A DNA stretch of 64,000 bases from Ignavibacteria bacterium (GTDB lineage: Bacteria > Bacteroidota > Ignavibacteria > Ignavibacteriales > Ignavibacteriaceae): the NCBI GenBank assembly GCA_017302895.1, contig JAFLBV010000001.1:1721001-1785000 (forward strand), written 5' to 3'. Made by a program: the position numbers and the translations under genes. Shown in pieces: positions 56,167 to 64,000 of the stretch. Every line of letters starts with the position of its first letter. Within the stretch, counting starts at the first letter, position 1. The notes under the pieces were generated by a model. It was not told the DNA's origin, ran no database searches, and worked only from the letters and a program-made list of their open reading frames with translations.

Positions 56167-58944
56167 TTACTTCAGAACCGACATTTTTCGGGTCGAAGAA
56201 TAAATTATGTTGTCTCCTTTTTTCAACTCCAGTCTGTACAGGTAAACTCCACTTGAAAGATTTCTGGCATCAAACAGTTCTTCATGATAACCCTCAGACC
56301 TGTATCCATCAACCAGTCGGGTGACAAAGCTACCGGAAATATCATAAACCGAGAGTGTGACATTTGCCGGCTCTTTCAAAGTGTATATGATCACGGTTTG
56401 AGGATTAAACGGATTTGGATAATTCTGCATCAGTGCGAACTCCGAAACCGTGTTTTTCTCCTTTTCAGAATCAATGAATGAATTGGTTCCGATAAGAAGC
56501 GAAAATTTTCTGTTTTTCACATGAGCAGGAACAATTATACTCCTTGTTTCTTTCAGATCGTAAAATTTCCTGATCTGTGTGTCATAAAGGAAAACTTCCT
56601 CATCCGGGAACTGGTCCAATCCGGAAACATTAAGGTTAGTTTGGTTTCCTGAGACATTACGAAACTGTATATCAAATGTCAGACCCTTATCACTCATCGG
56701 GCGTGATTCAGCCTGCAGTCGCTTATATGCAGTCCGTAATTCAGGACTATTGATCGTGATTGACACCTCTTCGAAAGTACTTGGTGCCGCAAAATAGTCG
56801 GTCGTATCATAATCGATTGTGGAATTTGGATCGATGGAAACCTGCAGTTTTGACATGGATCGGGTATCTTGTACCGCATCAATCGAGAGAACTTTGCCGT
56901 TCAATTGGATAACACCTTCGGCAGGTCCGCGTTTTTGCAGGGATCCGTTCGGATCGTAGGGCACCTTCAAATGCGTCAGACCGGTCGTGTTGTAGAAGTA
57001 ATATCCTATGAATGGAACCAGTGTAGTAGAGGTTGTCCATGTTCCATTGAACGCGTGCAAAAGTGTATTCTGAGCAAGTCCATTCTCCTGTTTAACCCTG
57101 TCCCAGTTCACTGTACGATGAAATGGATTCGTTATCATTGTCCATGTGTTAATAAGCGGTATTTCGAATATTCCATAATCACTAACAGGAAGTGTCAAGT
57201 CTGTTTCACTTCCAAATGTCACGGGTTTCAGGCTGAGGATCCAGTATGCCATACCGGGAATGAAATCATCGGTATATGGGTACAAGTAGTCAATCACATT
57301 CGATGAAATCGTACCATTGTCACCATAAACTGAATAGTCCTCCAGCCAATTACCCGGAGACATGTAGTAAATGATCTTTTTAGGTGATCTGACTCCCGGT
57401 TTGCCGATCATCCTGTAATCGCTCAACTTATTTCCTCCGAATGAGAATGACTTAGCTCCTGCAAAAGTCTCCGGATATTGGTAGATAGAAAATACCTGGG
57501 TGCTTTGATCTTTTATTGCGTTGTTTTGGGCATCCATTATCCTGATCTTGCCCTGGTTGGTCAGATTTCCGGGGACGCTCCAGATGTATGATCCTGTGGA
57601 GGCCGCAACAGTTTCAACGGGTCCCCATGTGGCACCGCCACTTGCTGAAAATTCTATAGTCACTTGGGAAACTTGTTGGCTCTCCCATCTGATCTGGAAT
57701 TTTCCATTCGCTTTTGCTCCCTCACCTCCGACAGGGGATTTGAGTGTAAGTGTTTTGGCTTTCAGGATATTGAAAAGGTTGTCACTTTGGTCCGAGATCT
57801 GACTGTTTAATACATCACTTATCCTGACCCGGCAGTCACTGCCGGTGATATTCGGAACTGTCCAGGCATATGTTCCCACCGCGGCCGGTGTGGAATTGAT
57901 GATCGTTGTCCAGTTAGTGCCGTTGTTGGTTGTGTATTCAATTTTAACATTTGCCACATCGGTAGAGGTCCAGGTAATGTTCTCGATTGAATTACCGTAA
58001 ATGGTTTCCGGGCCATTAGGATATGTAACTGTAACTTTTGGATTTATTGAGTATTTCAGGATCGTACCATCAAATCCAACAGCAAAACCTTTTGTTGAAT
58101 TTATCATGGCGATTTGAGGAATTATTACCTGTGATGGTATATTTTCCTTGACCCAACTGATACCTCCATCTGTTGTCCTGAGTATGGTTCCTGATTCACC
58201 TGAGACCCATCCATGAATTTGGTCAACAAAAAATACAGAGAGTAAATTTGCAGAAACACCACTGGTTCGCGAAGTCCAACTTTCACCCCCATTGATTGAA
58301 GTCCAGATCAGCCCTCCTTCGCCGATGATACATCCATTTCTTGCGGTGGTGAAGAAAACATCTGTGAAAACCCGCGATATTACAATCTGTCCTAACCAGT
58401 TTGTTCCTCCATTCACGGTCCGAAATATCCTGTCTTTTCCAACTACCCATCCTGTATCTTTATCCAGAAACTTCACAGAACTCAGAGGTAATGTTTCTCC
58501 CGTTCTCACTTCATTCCAGGATTCACCTTCATCAGTTGTTCTCAAACATAACCCGGTAGAGGTAACCAGCCATCCGTTTTGTGAGTTCACAAAGTAGATG
58601 TCGTATACATTTCCACTTGTTGCTGTGTTGGTGAAACTTGCACCACCATTCGTCGTCTTGTATATTTTCCCAGAGGTCCCAATGAAACCTGTATCACGAT
58701 TAACGAAAAAAACAGAATAGTTGCTAAGTAATGGATCGGGTTCTGTTAATTTTGCCCATGAATTGCCACCATCTACGGTTCTGATAAAAGATCCTTTTTC
58801 TCCCACCGCATAACCGATCAGGTTATTGACAAACTGAATATCATGCAGATGTTCTGTTTGAGGAAGCGGAGATACTACAGACCATGATTGCCCCAACACT
58901 GCCGGGCAAACAACATAAAAAAAGAAGTAATAAACCTTTCTCAT
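56167..58944 (-). CDS. T9SS-sorted YCF48/BNR-propeller and Ig-like protein
   Basis: 925 residues. Signal peptide to about residue 18. Residues 20-300 hold six or seven YCF48-like blades with GEKGSFIRTVDGG, GTSGKIYKTTNGG and GESGTILRTTDGG motifs. Two Ig-like domains follow (about 308-395 and 396-485, each with VKIEYTTNNGTNW-type strands), then a long beta-rich domain (about 490-830) and a T9SS sorting domain (about 840-925) with [10 protein letters not shown] and closing RKMSVLK. Surface-exposed; a scaffold or adhesion role is likely. Third gene of the caspase operon, nine bases from the protease gene. Confidence 0.88.
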   Translation of the reverse strand: MRKVYYFFFYVVCPAVLGQSWSVVSPLPQTEHLHDIQFVNNLIGYAVGEKGSFIRTVDGGNSWAKLTEPDPLLSNYSVFFVNRDTGFIGTSGKIYKTTNGGASFTNTATSGNVYDIYFVNSQNGWLVTSTGLCLRTTDEGESWNEVRTGETLPLSSVKFLDKDTGWVVGKDRIFRTVNGGTNWLGQIVISRVFTDVFFTTARNGCIIGEGGLIWTSINGGESWTSRTSGVSANLLSVFFVDQIHGWVSGESGTILRTTDGGISWVKENIPSQVIIPQIAMINSTKGFAVGFDGTILKYSINPKVTVTYPNGPETIYGNSIENITWTSTDVANVKIEYTTNNGTNWTTIINSTPAAVGTYAWTVPNITGSDCRVRISDVLNSQISDQSDNLFNILKAKTLTLKSPVGGEGAKANGKFQIRWESQQVSQVTIEFSASGGATWGPVETVAASTGSYIWSVPGNLTNQGKIRIMDAQNNAIKDQSTQVFSIYQYPETFAGAKSFSFGGNKLSDYRMIGKPGVRSPKKIIYYMSPGNWLEDYSVYGDNGTISSNVIDYLYPYTDDFIPGMAYWILSLKPVTFGSETDLTLPVSDYGIFEIPLINTWTMITNPFHRTVNWDRVKQENGLAQNTLLHAFNGTWTTSTTLVPFIGYYFYNTTGLTHLKVPYDPNGSLQKRGPAEGVIQLNGKVLSIDAVQDTRSMSKLQVSIDPNSTIDYDTTDYFAAPSTFEEVSITINSPELRTAYKRLQAESRPMSDKGLTFDIQFRNVSGNQTNLNVSGLDQFPDEEVFLYDTQIRKFYDLKETRSIIVPAHVKNRKFSLLIGTNSFIDSEKEKNTVSEFALMQNYPNPFNPQTVIIYTLKEPANVTLSVYDISGSFVTRLVDGYRSEGYHEELFDARNLSSGVYLYRLELKKGDNIIYSSTRKMSVLK

Positions 58945-58953
58945 TTCATAACC

Positions 58954-60627
58954 CTACTTTCTTATGAACAAAAACTGGCCACCTTCATCTCCTGTATTTT
59001 TTATCGGCTGATAAACGGGGCTTTGTTCGGAATTATTGGTTACAGGGATCTGAATCTCGTTGAACAACTGTCCGGCGGTGAAGAACCTTGATTTGTTCTG
59101 TTTCAGCTTATCGAGAAAATAATAGGAAAAGATCGAGTGACCCTCCCTTCCACCGTCGGTAACCGGTTCAACGCCGCCTGAAGTAAGCGCGTACCTCGAT
59201 TTTCTCTTGTACACTTCCTGAAAATACTTTTCCGTATCTTCAAAAGCCAGCTCACTCGTTCTTCCACGGAAGATATCGCCACTGAAGCAGGCGTCTGAAA
59301 CCAGAAGTGTATGTTTGGAATTTATTCCCGCAATGAAAGTCTGAAGATCATTGTTTGAAATGTAGCCGGCACTGGAGCTGGTGGTGGCATCAACAGGCAC
59401 CCAAAAACCTTTGTTCAGCTTTTCGTTGAACTCACCGTGCCCTGAGTAAAAGATCAGAACATTATCATCCTTTTTAACGCTGTCGATCAACTGCTCAAGC
59501 GCTGTAATAATGTTTGCTCTCGTGGCCTCCTCATTATAAAGTGAGATCACATGGTCGAAACCATAATCTTTTGCCAGCACCTCTTCAACCGCTTTCGCGT
59601 CATTTACTGCATTTCTGAGAGGATTCCATACACCTTTGTATTTATCGATCCCGATCACAAGAGCGTAATACTGCGCGACCAGAGCCAGATCATCCTGCCT
59701 CCAGACGATGTGGAAGGTATCAATACCGGTGTTACCCGCACTGTCAGTTGCGGAGACGATCACGGGATTTTCACCGATCTTGAGGTTAAGATCAATTGTG
59801 AATTCGCCCGTTGCCTGCAGATCCGCGGGCATTCTGTTCACAAGAACTTCAAGTATGCCACTGTCATCAACAGCCATCCCTACAATGTGCGCCGTTGACT
59901 TTGAAATAACTATCTTCTGACCACGGGTTGTGGGTGGATCAAGAATAACGAATGATGGCGGGGTAATATCCGTAATATAGTCAACCTGGAATGAGACTGT
60001 ACTTTTATTGTCAAGGCTGTCAAACGCGTCAATCATCACGGTGTTCAGTCCGGGTTGCAATTGAGGGTCGGAGTAAAACTGACCGCCTTCGATACTCTTT
60101 GATTTTTGACCGTTCACCAAAACCTGCCTCACTCCGCTTGGATCAGAGAGATTCATTATAACAGGGATCTTGCCTTCCTTGGTAATGTATGGTGCACCGG
60201 CAGTAAGCTTGGGTTGTGAGAGAGTAATAACCGGACCTTTGGAGTCATCCGACATTTCGATCGTAAACTCCAACGATGCAGAATTTTTGTTTTTATCAGT
60301 GGCCCACATCGATACTGAATTGTAACCTTTTACCAGATCAATGATGGTAGAGAACCGGTTCTGATCGTTTACTTCGATCGGTTTCGAGTTGATCGTCAAT
60401 TCAGCGATCCCTTCTTTGTCGGCGACCGAACCTGAAACTGTGATCCTGTTCGCTTTCATTCGCAGCAGTGAGCCTTGCGTTACCGGTGGGGAATCTACCG
60501 CGATGACCGGGGGCTGTTTATCGGTTGATTCCTTGATTACAATCTTCCCTTTGGGAGTGTTACCGACCGACTGGCCAATGATCATTGCCGGGGCAAGTAA
60601 AATCAGAAGAAAAGTTTTCTTTTTCAT
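58954..60627 (-). CDS. Secreted caspase-like (peptidase C14) protein with Ig-like domains
   Basis: 557 residues. Signal peptide (LLILLAPAMIIGQ). Three or four bacterial Ig-like repeats (about 35-310) with the pattern GSVADKEGIAELTINSKP and GMAVDDSGILEVLVNRMP. The caspase domain covers about 318-557: start YYALVIGIDKYK, catalytic His in FYSGHGE near 396, catalytic Cys in VSDACFSGD near 446, both intact. It should cleave after basic or acidic residues outside the cytoplasm; bacterial caspases are mostly arginine/lysine-specific (family knowledge). It is in operon with a membrane protein upstream and a T9SS protein downstream. Confidence 0.9.
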   Translation of the reverse strand: MKKKTFLLILLAPAMIIGQSVGNTPKGKIVIKESTDKQPPVIAVDSPPVTQGSLLRMKANRITVSGSVADKEGIAELTINSKPIEVNDQNRFSTIIDLVKGYNSVSMWATDKNKNSASLEFTIEMSDDSKGPVITLSQPKLTAGAPYITKEGKIPVIMNLSDPSGVRQVLVNGQKSKSIEGGQFYSDPQLQPGLNTVMIDAFDSLDNKSTVSFQVDYITDITPPSFVILDPPTTRGQKIVISKSTAHIVGMAVDDSGILEVLVNRMPADLQATGEFTIDLNLKIGENPVIVSATDSAGNTGIDTFHIVWRQDDLALVAQYYALVIGIDKYKGVWNPLRNAVNDAKAVEEVLAKDYGFDHVISLYNEEATRANIITALEQLIDSVKKDDNVLIFYSGHGEFNEKLNKGFWVPVDATTSSSAGYISNNDLQTFIAGINSKHTLLVSDACFSGDIFRGRTSELAFEDTEKYFQEVYKRKSRYALTSGGVEPVTDGGREGHSIFSYYFLDKLKQNKSRFFTAGQLFNEIQIPVTNNSEQSPVYQPIKNTGDEGGQFLFIRK

Positions 60628-60641
60628 GATTGTTCTCCTGT

Positions 60642-61115
60642 TTAAGGCCTTGCGGGCGGCATGGGTAGTTTCGTTTCTGAGGGAGGATCATTTCTTGGCA
60701 TCCCCAGGAGAATTGCCGCAATTCCTCCACTTACGATAACTCCACCTCCCAAGAGATATAACCATAATTTACTTTTTGACTCATCAACAACCACTTCAAA
60801 ATAGAAATCGTCACCATCAGCAAATTGCTGTGTCTCAGATTCCTTGAGTTCCCAGATGATGGTGCACTTCTTTTTTGCAAAGTATCCTTTGCCAATATCG
60901 CCCTTTAATTCGAGCGGTTCATAAGAAAATTCGGGGTTGTGGCCTCTTTTGAGTTTAACTTCGATCTCGTATTTGTCCTCAGGATCGCCGTCAAACTGGT
61001 AATAAATGTAGATTTTTTGATCTTTTACTTCAAAATTAGTCTCAACTTTCTGTTGAGAGAAGATTGTATTTGTAAAAAGGAACAGAAGCGGGAGAAACAA
61101 GTAAACAAGTTTCAT
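60642..61115 (-). CDS. Small signal-peptide and C-terminal-helix protein, partner of caspase gene
   Basis: 157 residues. Signal peptide to about 20 (ending SQQ), a beta-rich domain (about 25-112) with IYIYYQFDG and an EVVVDES strand, one membrane helix (about 118-138, LYLLGGGVIVSGGIAAILLG) and a short proline-rich tail. The start of the domain resembles small beta-sandwich proteins next to caspase genes in Bacteroidota, but I cannot name a family. It lies 14 bases upstream of the caspase gene. It could be an anchor or regulator of the protease. Confidence 0.6.
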   Translation of the reverse strand: MKLVYLFLPLLFLFTNTIFSQQKVETNFEVKDQKIYIYYQFDGDPEDKYEIEVKLKRGHNPEFSYEPLELKGDIGKGYFAKKKCTIIWELKESETQQFADGDDFYFEVVVDESKSKLWLYLLGGGVIVSGGIAAILLGMPRNDPPSETKLPMPPARP

Positions 61116-61443
61116 GGCATCCTCGGGGTAAGTTGAAAATTATATTGATTAAAAGGAGCGGGTGCGGAAGGATACTGGACTGCGTGCGAACCTGAAATAT
61201 ATTGCCGGATTTGGAAGTGCAGATTCCAAATGAACAGGAAATTCTACAAAAACTCTTCAAACCGGAATTCCAATCAGTTTCATTAAAAACAGGTTCTCTT
61301 GTGAAATATAATCATTATTTTAATTATTGTCAAGTTAAATTTAAAATTAATTATTCATTCAGACTTTTTGGATTTTTATTGTGAGAATTGATCTAAAATC
61401 AGTAGTATTGAAAGGTGAAATTCTTTTAATATGCGATAGTCAA

Positions 61444-62409
61444 ATGAAAAAGTATGCTCTGTATTCATTTATTGCAATCATCGTCCTCACTCTAATTCTT
61501 GTTTATGGATTGCAGAAACCAAATTCTCCTGAAACTGTGCTTGGCAGCCGAATAACAGATTCATCCGTTAAGATACAGTCTTCGGATACAACGCTTTCCC
61601 CCTCAGACTCAATCGGAAAGAATCAAATTTTAATCATTTATCCGTTGGGCAAGGAAAACTTAAAAGGGAAAAATGTTCTGATTACCATGGGTGGTATGGG
61701 TGCAAAACTCAAATGGGTGCAGAAATGGACAGAGGAGCTTTACAAGGCGAAGTTAAAAGAGTTTAATATCGGGATGATAATAGTCGTAAAGGGTCCCGTT
61801 GAGGAATATTATGATTCAAGGGAAATTGAGATAAAAGAGATGACAAAAAGATTTGTAGCTGCATATCAGCAATACGGTTTTAATGAGACTTTTCTTATTG
61901 TTCACTCAAGTGGTGTTTTCCCGGCACATCAGATGTTTGATTTCCTCTATATTGGGGGAGATGACCCGCACAACAAAAGTACGAAAATGCGAAAACTTGA
62001 AGTTCTCGACCCGAAAGGAATCACAAAAAACAGGATAACCTACATAATGCTTGATGGAGAATTGGGAATTCCAAAAGGCTACACTCTTACCGAAAAGATG
62101 GTTAAAAATCTGAAGAAAATTTATTCATTTTATGCAGTTGATTCTAAAACAAAGACTCTTTCCGGAATGGCGCACGAAGCAAAAAAGGTACAGAAAGAAT
62201 TTCCTGGTAAAACAGTCCTGTATGAGTATAAAGCAAAAGACAGCGGGTGCAACCCGGGCGCCAAGTGGTGTGTCCACGAGACTCTGATTACTACGAGACC
62301 GCACAACCCGGCAAAATATGACCTCGAAAAGGATTATCAATTCTTCGATCCAACCCGTAAAGTAGTTACGGGTTATATGGGCGTCGTCAAAAACGGGAAG
62401 TGGGAGTAA
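61444..62409 (+). CDS. Membrane-anchored protein with alpha/beta-hydrolase-like features
   Basis: 321 residues from the ATG at 61444; a GTG at 61381 would add 21 residues before the helix, which I consider less likely. One N-terminal helix (about 3-24, LYSFIAIIVLTLILVYGLQ) anchors it. The globular part has LITMGGMGAKLKWV (near 80), a possible nucleophile motif LIVHSSGVFP (near 160), YIMLDGELGIP (near 215) and CVHETLI (near 270), in an order that fits Ser-Asp-His. It has no close family I recognise. The upstream 328-bp gap shows no gene. Confidence 0.55.
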   Translation: MKKYALYSFIAIIVLTLILVYGLQKPNSPETVLGSRITDSSVKIQSSDTTLSPSDSIGKNQILIIYPLGKENLKGKNVLITMGGMGAKLKWVQKWTEELYKAKLKEFNIGMIIVVKGPVEEYYDSREIEIKEMTKRFVAAYQQYGFNETFLIVHSSGVFPAHQMFDFLYIGGDDPHNKSTKMRKLEVLDPKGITKNRITYIMLDGELGIPKGYTLTEKMVKNLKKIYSFYAVDSKTKTLSGMAHEAKKVQKEFPGKTVLYEYKAKDSGCNPGAKWCVHETLITTRPHNPAKYDLEKDYQFFDPTRKVVTGYMGVVKNGKWE

Positions 62410-62451
62410 AGGTATATTTTGGGAATATCTATTTCAAAAGACTGAATAAAA

Positions 62452-63699
62452 TCAGATGCTGCTGTTTGGATAGATTATTGTTGTCACAGATTCTTCGCCA
62501 AATTCAAATTTTGGCGCAGGGCATCCTGCTTCAGACAGAGTTCTGATTATTGTTGGGATACCTTGACCCTCTGCCTGAGCAAGCTGCATTTTGTTAAAAA
62601 AATATGCCAAAGTCTGATTTCTCCAAAATGGTGCAGAGCGTCCTTTTCTGAATTCGGTTTTGTCGATTTGTGATGGCAGTTTACCGGGTGAGAGGAACTC
62701 AATTCGGTCATTAAAAATTGTAATTCTGACGGGTTGGTCAATCTCGTAATCACGGTGGACCATACAATTTACAACCGCCTCTTGGAGCGCTCTTTTAGGG
62801 TACCGTTCAAGGTTGGGTTTCGAACTTTCCTTATTGAAGAAAGTGGCAGTCTCGTAACCAAGCAGGTCTATCAATTTTTTTGTTTGGGTAATGATATTGC
62901 CGGTGATTTCGTGTCTTACTCCATAAGGTTCACTTCTGTCATTTCCTTTATATATCGATAGATATGCGAATGCACCGCTAAAAAATTTAAGAGGTTCATT
63001 AGAGAACAGTAACAATGAAAAATTTTTCGGAAACTCCTTTTGATTAATCCCTTCATAACCGAGCAAAGGTGGTATGTGAGCTGAAAAAGAGAGGGAAGCT
63101 GAAAGGTAGTCATCGATACTTTTTCTCTCATCCCATAGCTTCATTTCCTGAAGATAACTCCTGAGAGTAATCAAATCGATATCATTTACTGAAGCAGATT
63201 TATTGAGTTGCTTGTCCCATGATGGCATTACGCCCTTGGAACGAAAAAGATCCAACATCAGCCCGTTGCGGGCTTCGCGGGTTTGTCTTCCGATCCTGAT
63301 GTAATACACAGTCTCTCCGGTTCGCACACTTCTGAACGAGTGGGCTTTCTCACTGGCAGCGATAATAAAAACCAGAATTCTTTTTCCTGAACCGACCTGA
63401 ATTTCTTCAGTCACAGGAACGAGGGGAGGGGAAACTCTTTCCCTAAGCAGGGTCAATGTTTTACCCTCAATTTCTTTCAGGCGGTTTGAATCCAGTCCCT
63501 TCAAATCAATTTTCTGAAAACCATATTCATCCCTGGTCTCTGCTGCACCACAAATAATGTAGCCACCGCCGAGATTGGAATAATCGTTCGCAAATGCAAC
63601 AGCGGTTTTAACCACATCCTCGATGTCTGCAACATTCTCTTTCCATTCAACTCGTTCACTCTCTCTTTTGGAGAGTTCATCAAGATCAATAATGCTCAT
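62452..63699 (-). CDS. AlbA_2 (Schlafen-like) DNA-binding/ATPase-like regulator
   Basis: 415 residues. N-terminal AlbA_2/Schlafen domain (about 10-140): ESERVEWKENV, NDYSNLGGGYIICG, and AHSFRSVRTGETVYYIRIG with a following RQT. The C-terminal part (about 285-405) has an ATPase-like region: RALQEAVVNCMVHRDY (HATPase_c_4 N-box) and GKLPSQI, with a DNA-binding-like end. This is the COG2865 architecture of putative transcriptional regulators, often near defence or stress genes. The gene is monocistronic here. Confidence 0.88.
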   Translation of the reverse strand: MSIIDLDELSKRESERVEWKENVADIEDVVKTAVAFANDYSNLGGGYIICGAAETRDEYGFQKIDLKGLDSNRLKEIEGKTLTLLRERVSPPLVPVTEEIQVGSGKRILVFIIAASEKAHSFRSVRTGETVYYIRIGRQTREARNGLMLDLFRSKGVMPSWDKQLNKSASVNDIDLITLRSYLQEMKLWDERKSIDDYLSASLSFSAHIPPLLGYEGINQKEFPKNFSLLLFSNEPLKFFSGAFAYLSIYKGNDRSEPYGVRHEITGNIITQTKKLIDLLGYETATFFNKESSKPNLERYPKRALQEAVVNCMVHRDYEIDQPVRITIFNDRIEFLSPGKLPSQIDKTEFRKGRSAPFWRNQTLAYFFNKMQLAQAEGQGIPTIIRTLSEAGCPAPKFEFGEESVTTIIYPNSSI

Positions 63700-63874
63700 A
63701 TGGTTTTCAGCCGGGGAAATTTTATAAAAAATTCAAGATTCTAATGCGAATATAATATAAAATAAAGCCTGATTTGTAATTATCAATTTCAACCCTTTAG
63801 CTATAAAAATGATGGTTAATACAATATTGCAGGAAGAACTTCCCGTAAGAATTTATAACCAACTCAATTTGATC

Positions 63875-64000
63875 CTAAATCCCAAAAATCAAACTTCCAC
63901 CGAGACAGTAACCACCCTGATAGAAGACCGCGAACTGTCCCGGGGCAATACCTTTGTCGGGCTTTTCTATCTTAACGATTGCGGAAATTTCACTGTCAAA
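63875..64000 (-). CDS. mnmA: C-terminal end of tRNA-specific 2-thiouridylase MnmA (5' part outside window)
   Basis: On the minus strand an open frame runs from the window edge to a TAG at 63875-63877. Its 41 residues end with KGIAPGQFAVFYQGGYCLGG, the conserved C-terminal of MnmA (APGQxAVFY, then CLGGG). MnmA adds sulfur to U34 of tRNAs for Lys, Glu and Gln using an activated persulfide. The catalytic domain lies beyond the window. The 175 bases between it and the AlbA_2 gene hold no other gene. Confidence 0.88.
   Translation of the reverse strand, partial: FDSEISAIVKIEKPDKGIAPGQFAVFYQGGYCLGGSLIFGI

Overview
The window looks like chromosomal DNA of a low-to-mid GC bacterium of the FCB superphylum, most likely the Ignavibacteria/Chlorobi side. 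Four large secreted proteins end in a type IX secretion (T9SS) sorting domain with the Ignavibacteria-style NYPNPFNP or NFPNPFNG motif, and a few upstream regions carry Bacteroidota-like -7 elements (TAnnTTTG). No rRNA, tRNA or CRISPR array was found. The taxon is inferred from protein style only.

Layout. 1-2815: right end of a phage-like segment (three unknown proteins, then a holin-like, spanin-like and amidase lysis cassette). 2821-7417: chromosomal genes (TIGR02757 protein, SPOR-like protein, PP2C phosphatase, TPR lipoprotein, DUF58 protein) with two kinds of low-complexity intergenic repeat. 7619-14539: a large MASE1/PAS hybrid histidine kinase convergent with a likely operon STAS - purA - histidine kinase. 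14785-24050: tandem secreted paralogues, a small membrane protein and a 1462-residue surface protein; the last two sit behind sigma-54 type promoters with a shared upstream palindrome. 24319-26504: ECF sigma factor and probable membrane anti-sigma factor. 26664-33730: a tight five-gene partner-switching operon with three SpoIIE-type phosphatases, a STAS antagonist and an RsbW-type kinase.

33731-38709: two small envelope genes, then an iron operon (DtxR-type regulator, membrane-anchored DtxR-like/FeoA fusion, FeoB split into GTPase and membrane proteins) behind a DtxR-like operator. 38757-40631: a T9SS cargo protein. 40798-47073: an accessory island bounded by two same-direction copies of a DUF2442 gene, one broken. 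It holds an HNH/SEC-C protein, an orphan HipB-like regulator with three operators at 40-bp spacing, and a single-chain type IIG restriction-modification enzyme. A truncated glycan-binding-domain gene lies just outside it.

47157-53501: secreted paralogues flanking nrfHA (ammonia-forming nitrite reductase) and a DASH cryptochrome. 53603-56020: ABC-2 exporter pair. 56167-61115: three-gene operon with a secreted caspase-like protease, a small membrane protein and a YCF48-like T9SS protein. 61444-64000: an alpha/beta-hydrolase-like membrane protein, a Schlafen AlbA_2/ATPase-like regulator, and the C-terminal end of mnmA cut by the window edge.

The regulatory theme is strong: two histidine kinases, four PP2C-type phosphatases, two STAS proteins, an RsbW-like kinase, an ECF pair and a sigma-54 pair in 64 kb. 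The best candidates for something undescribed are the sigma-54/palindrome regulon driving a surface protein, the nested-domain surface protein, the multi-input partner switch, the secreted caspase operon and the DUF2442-bounded island.
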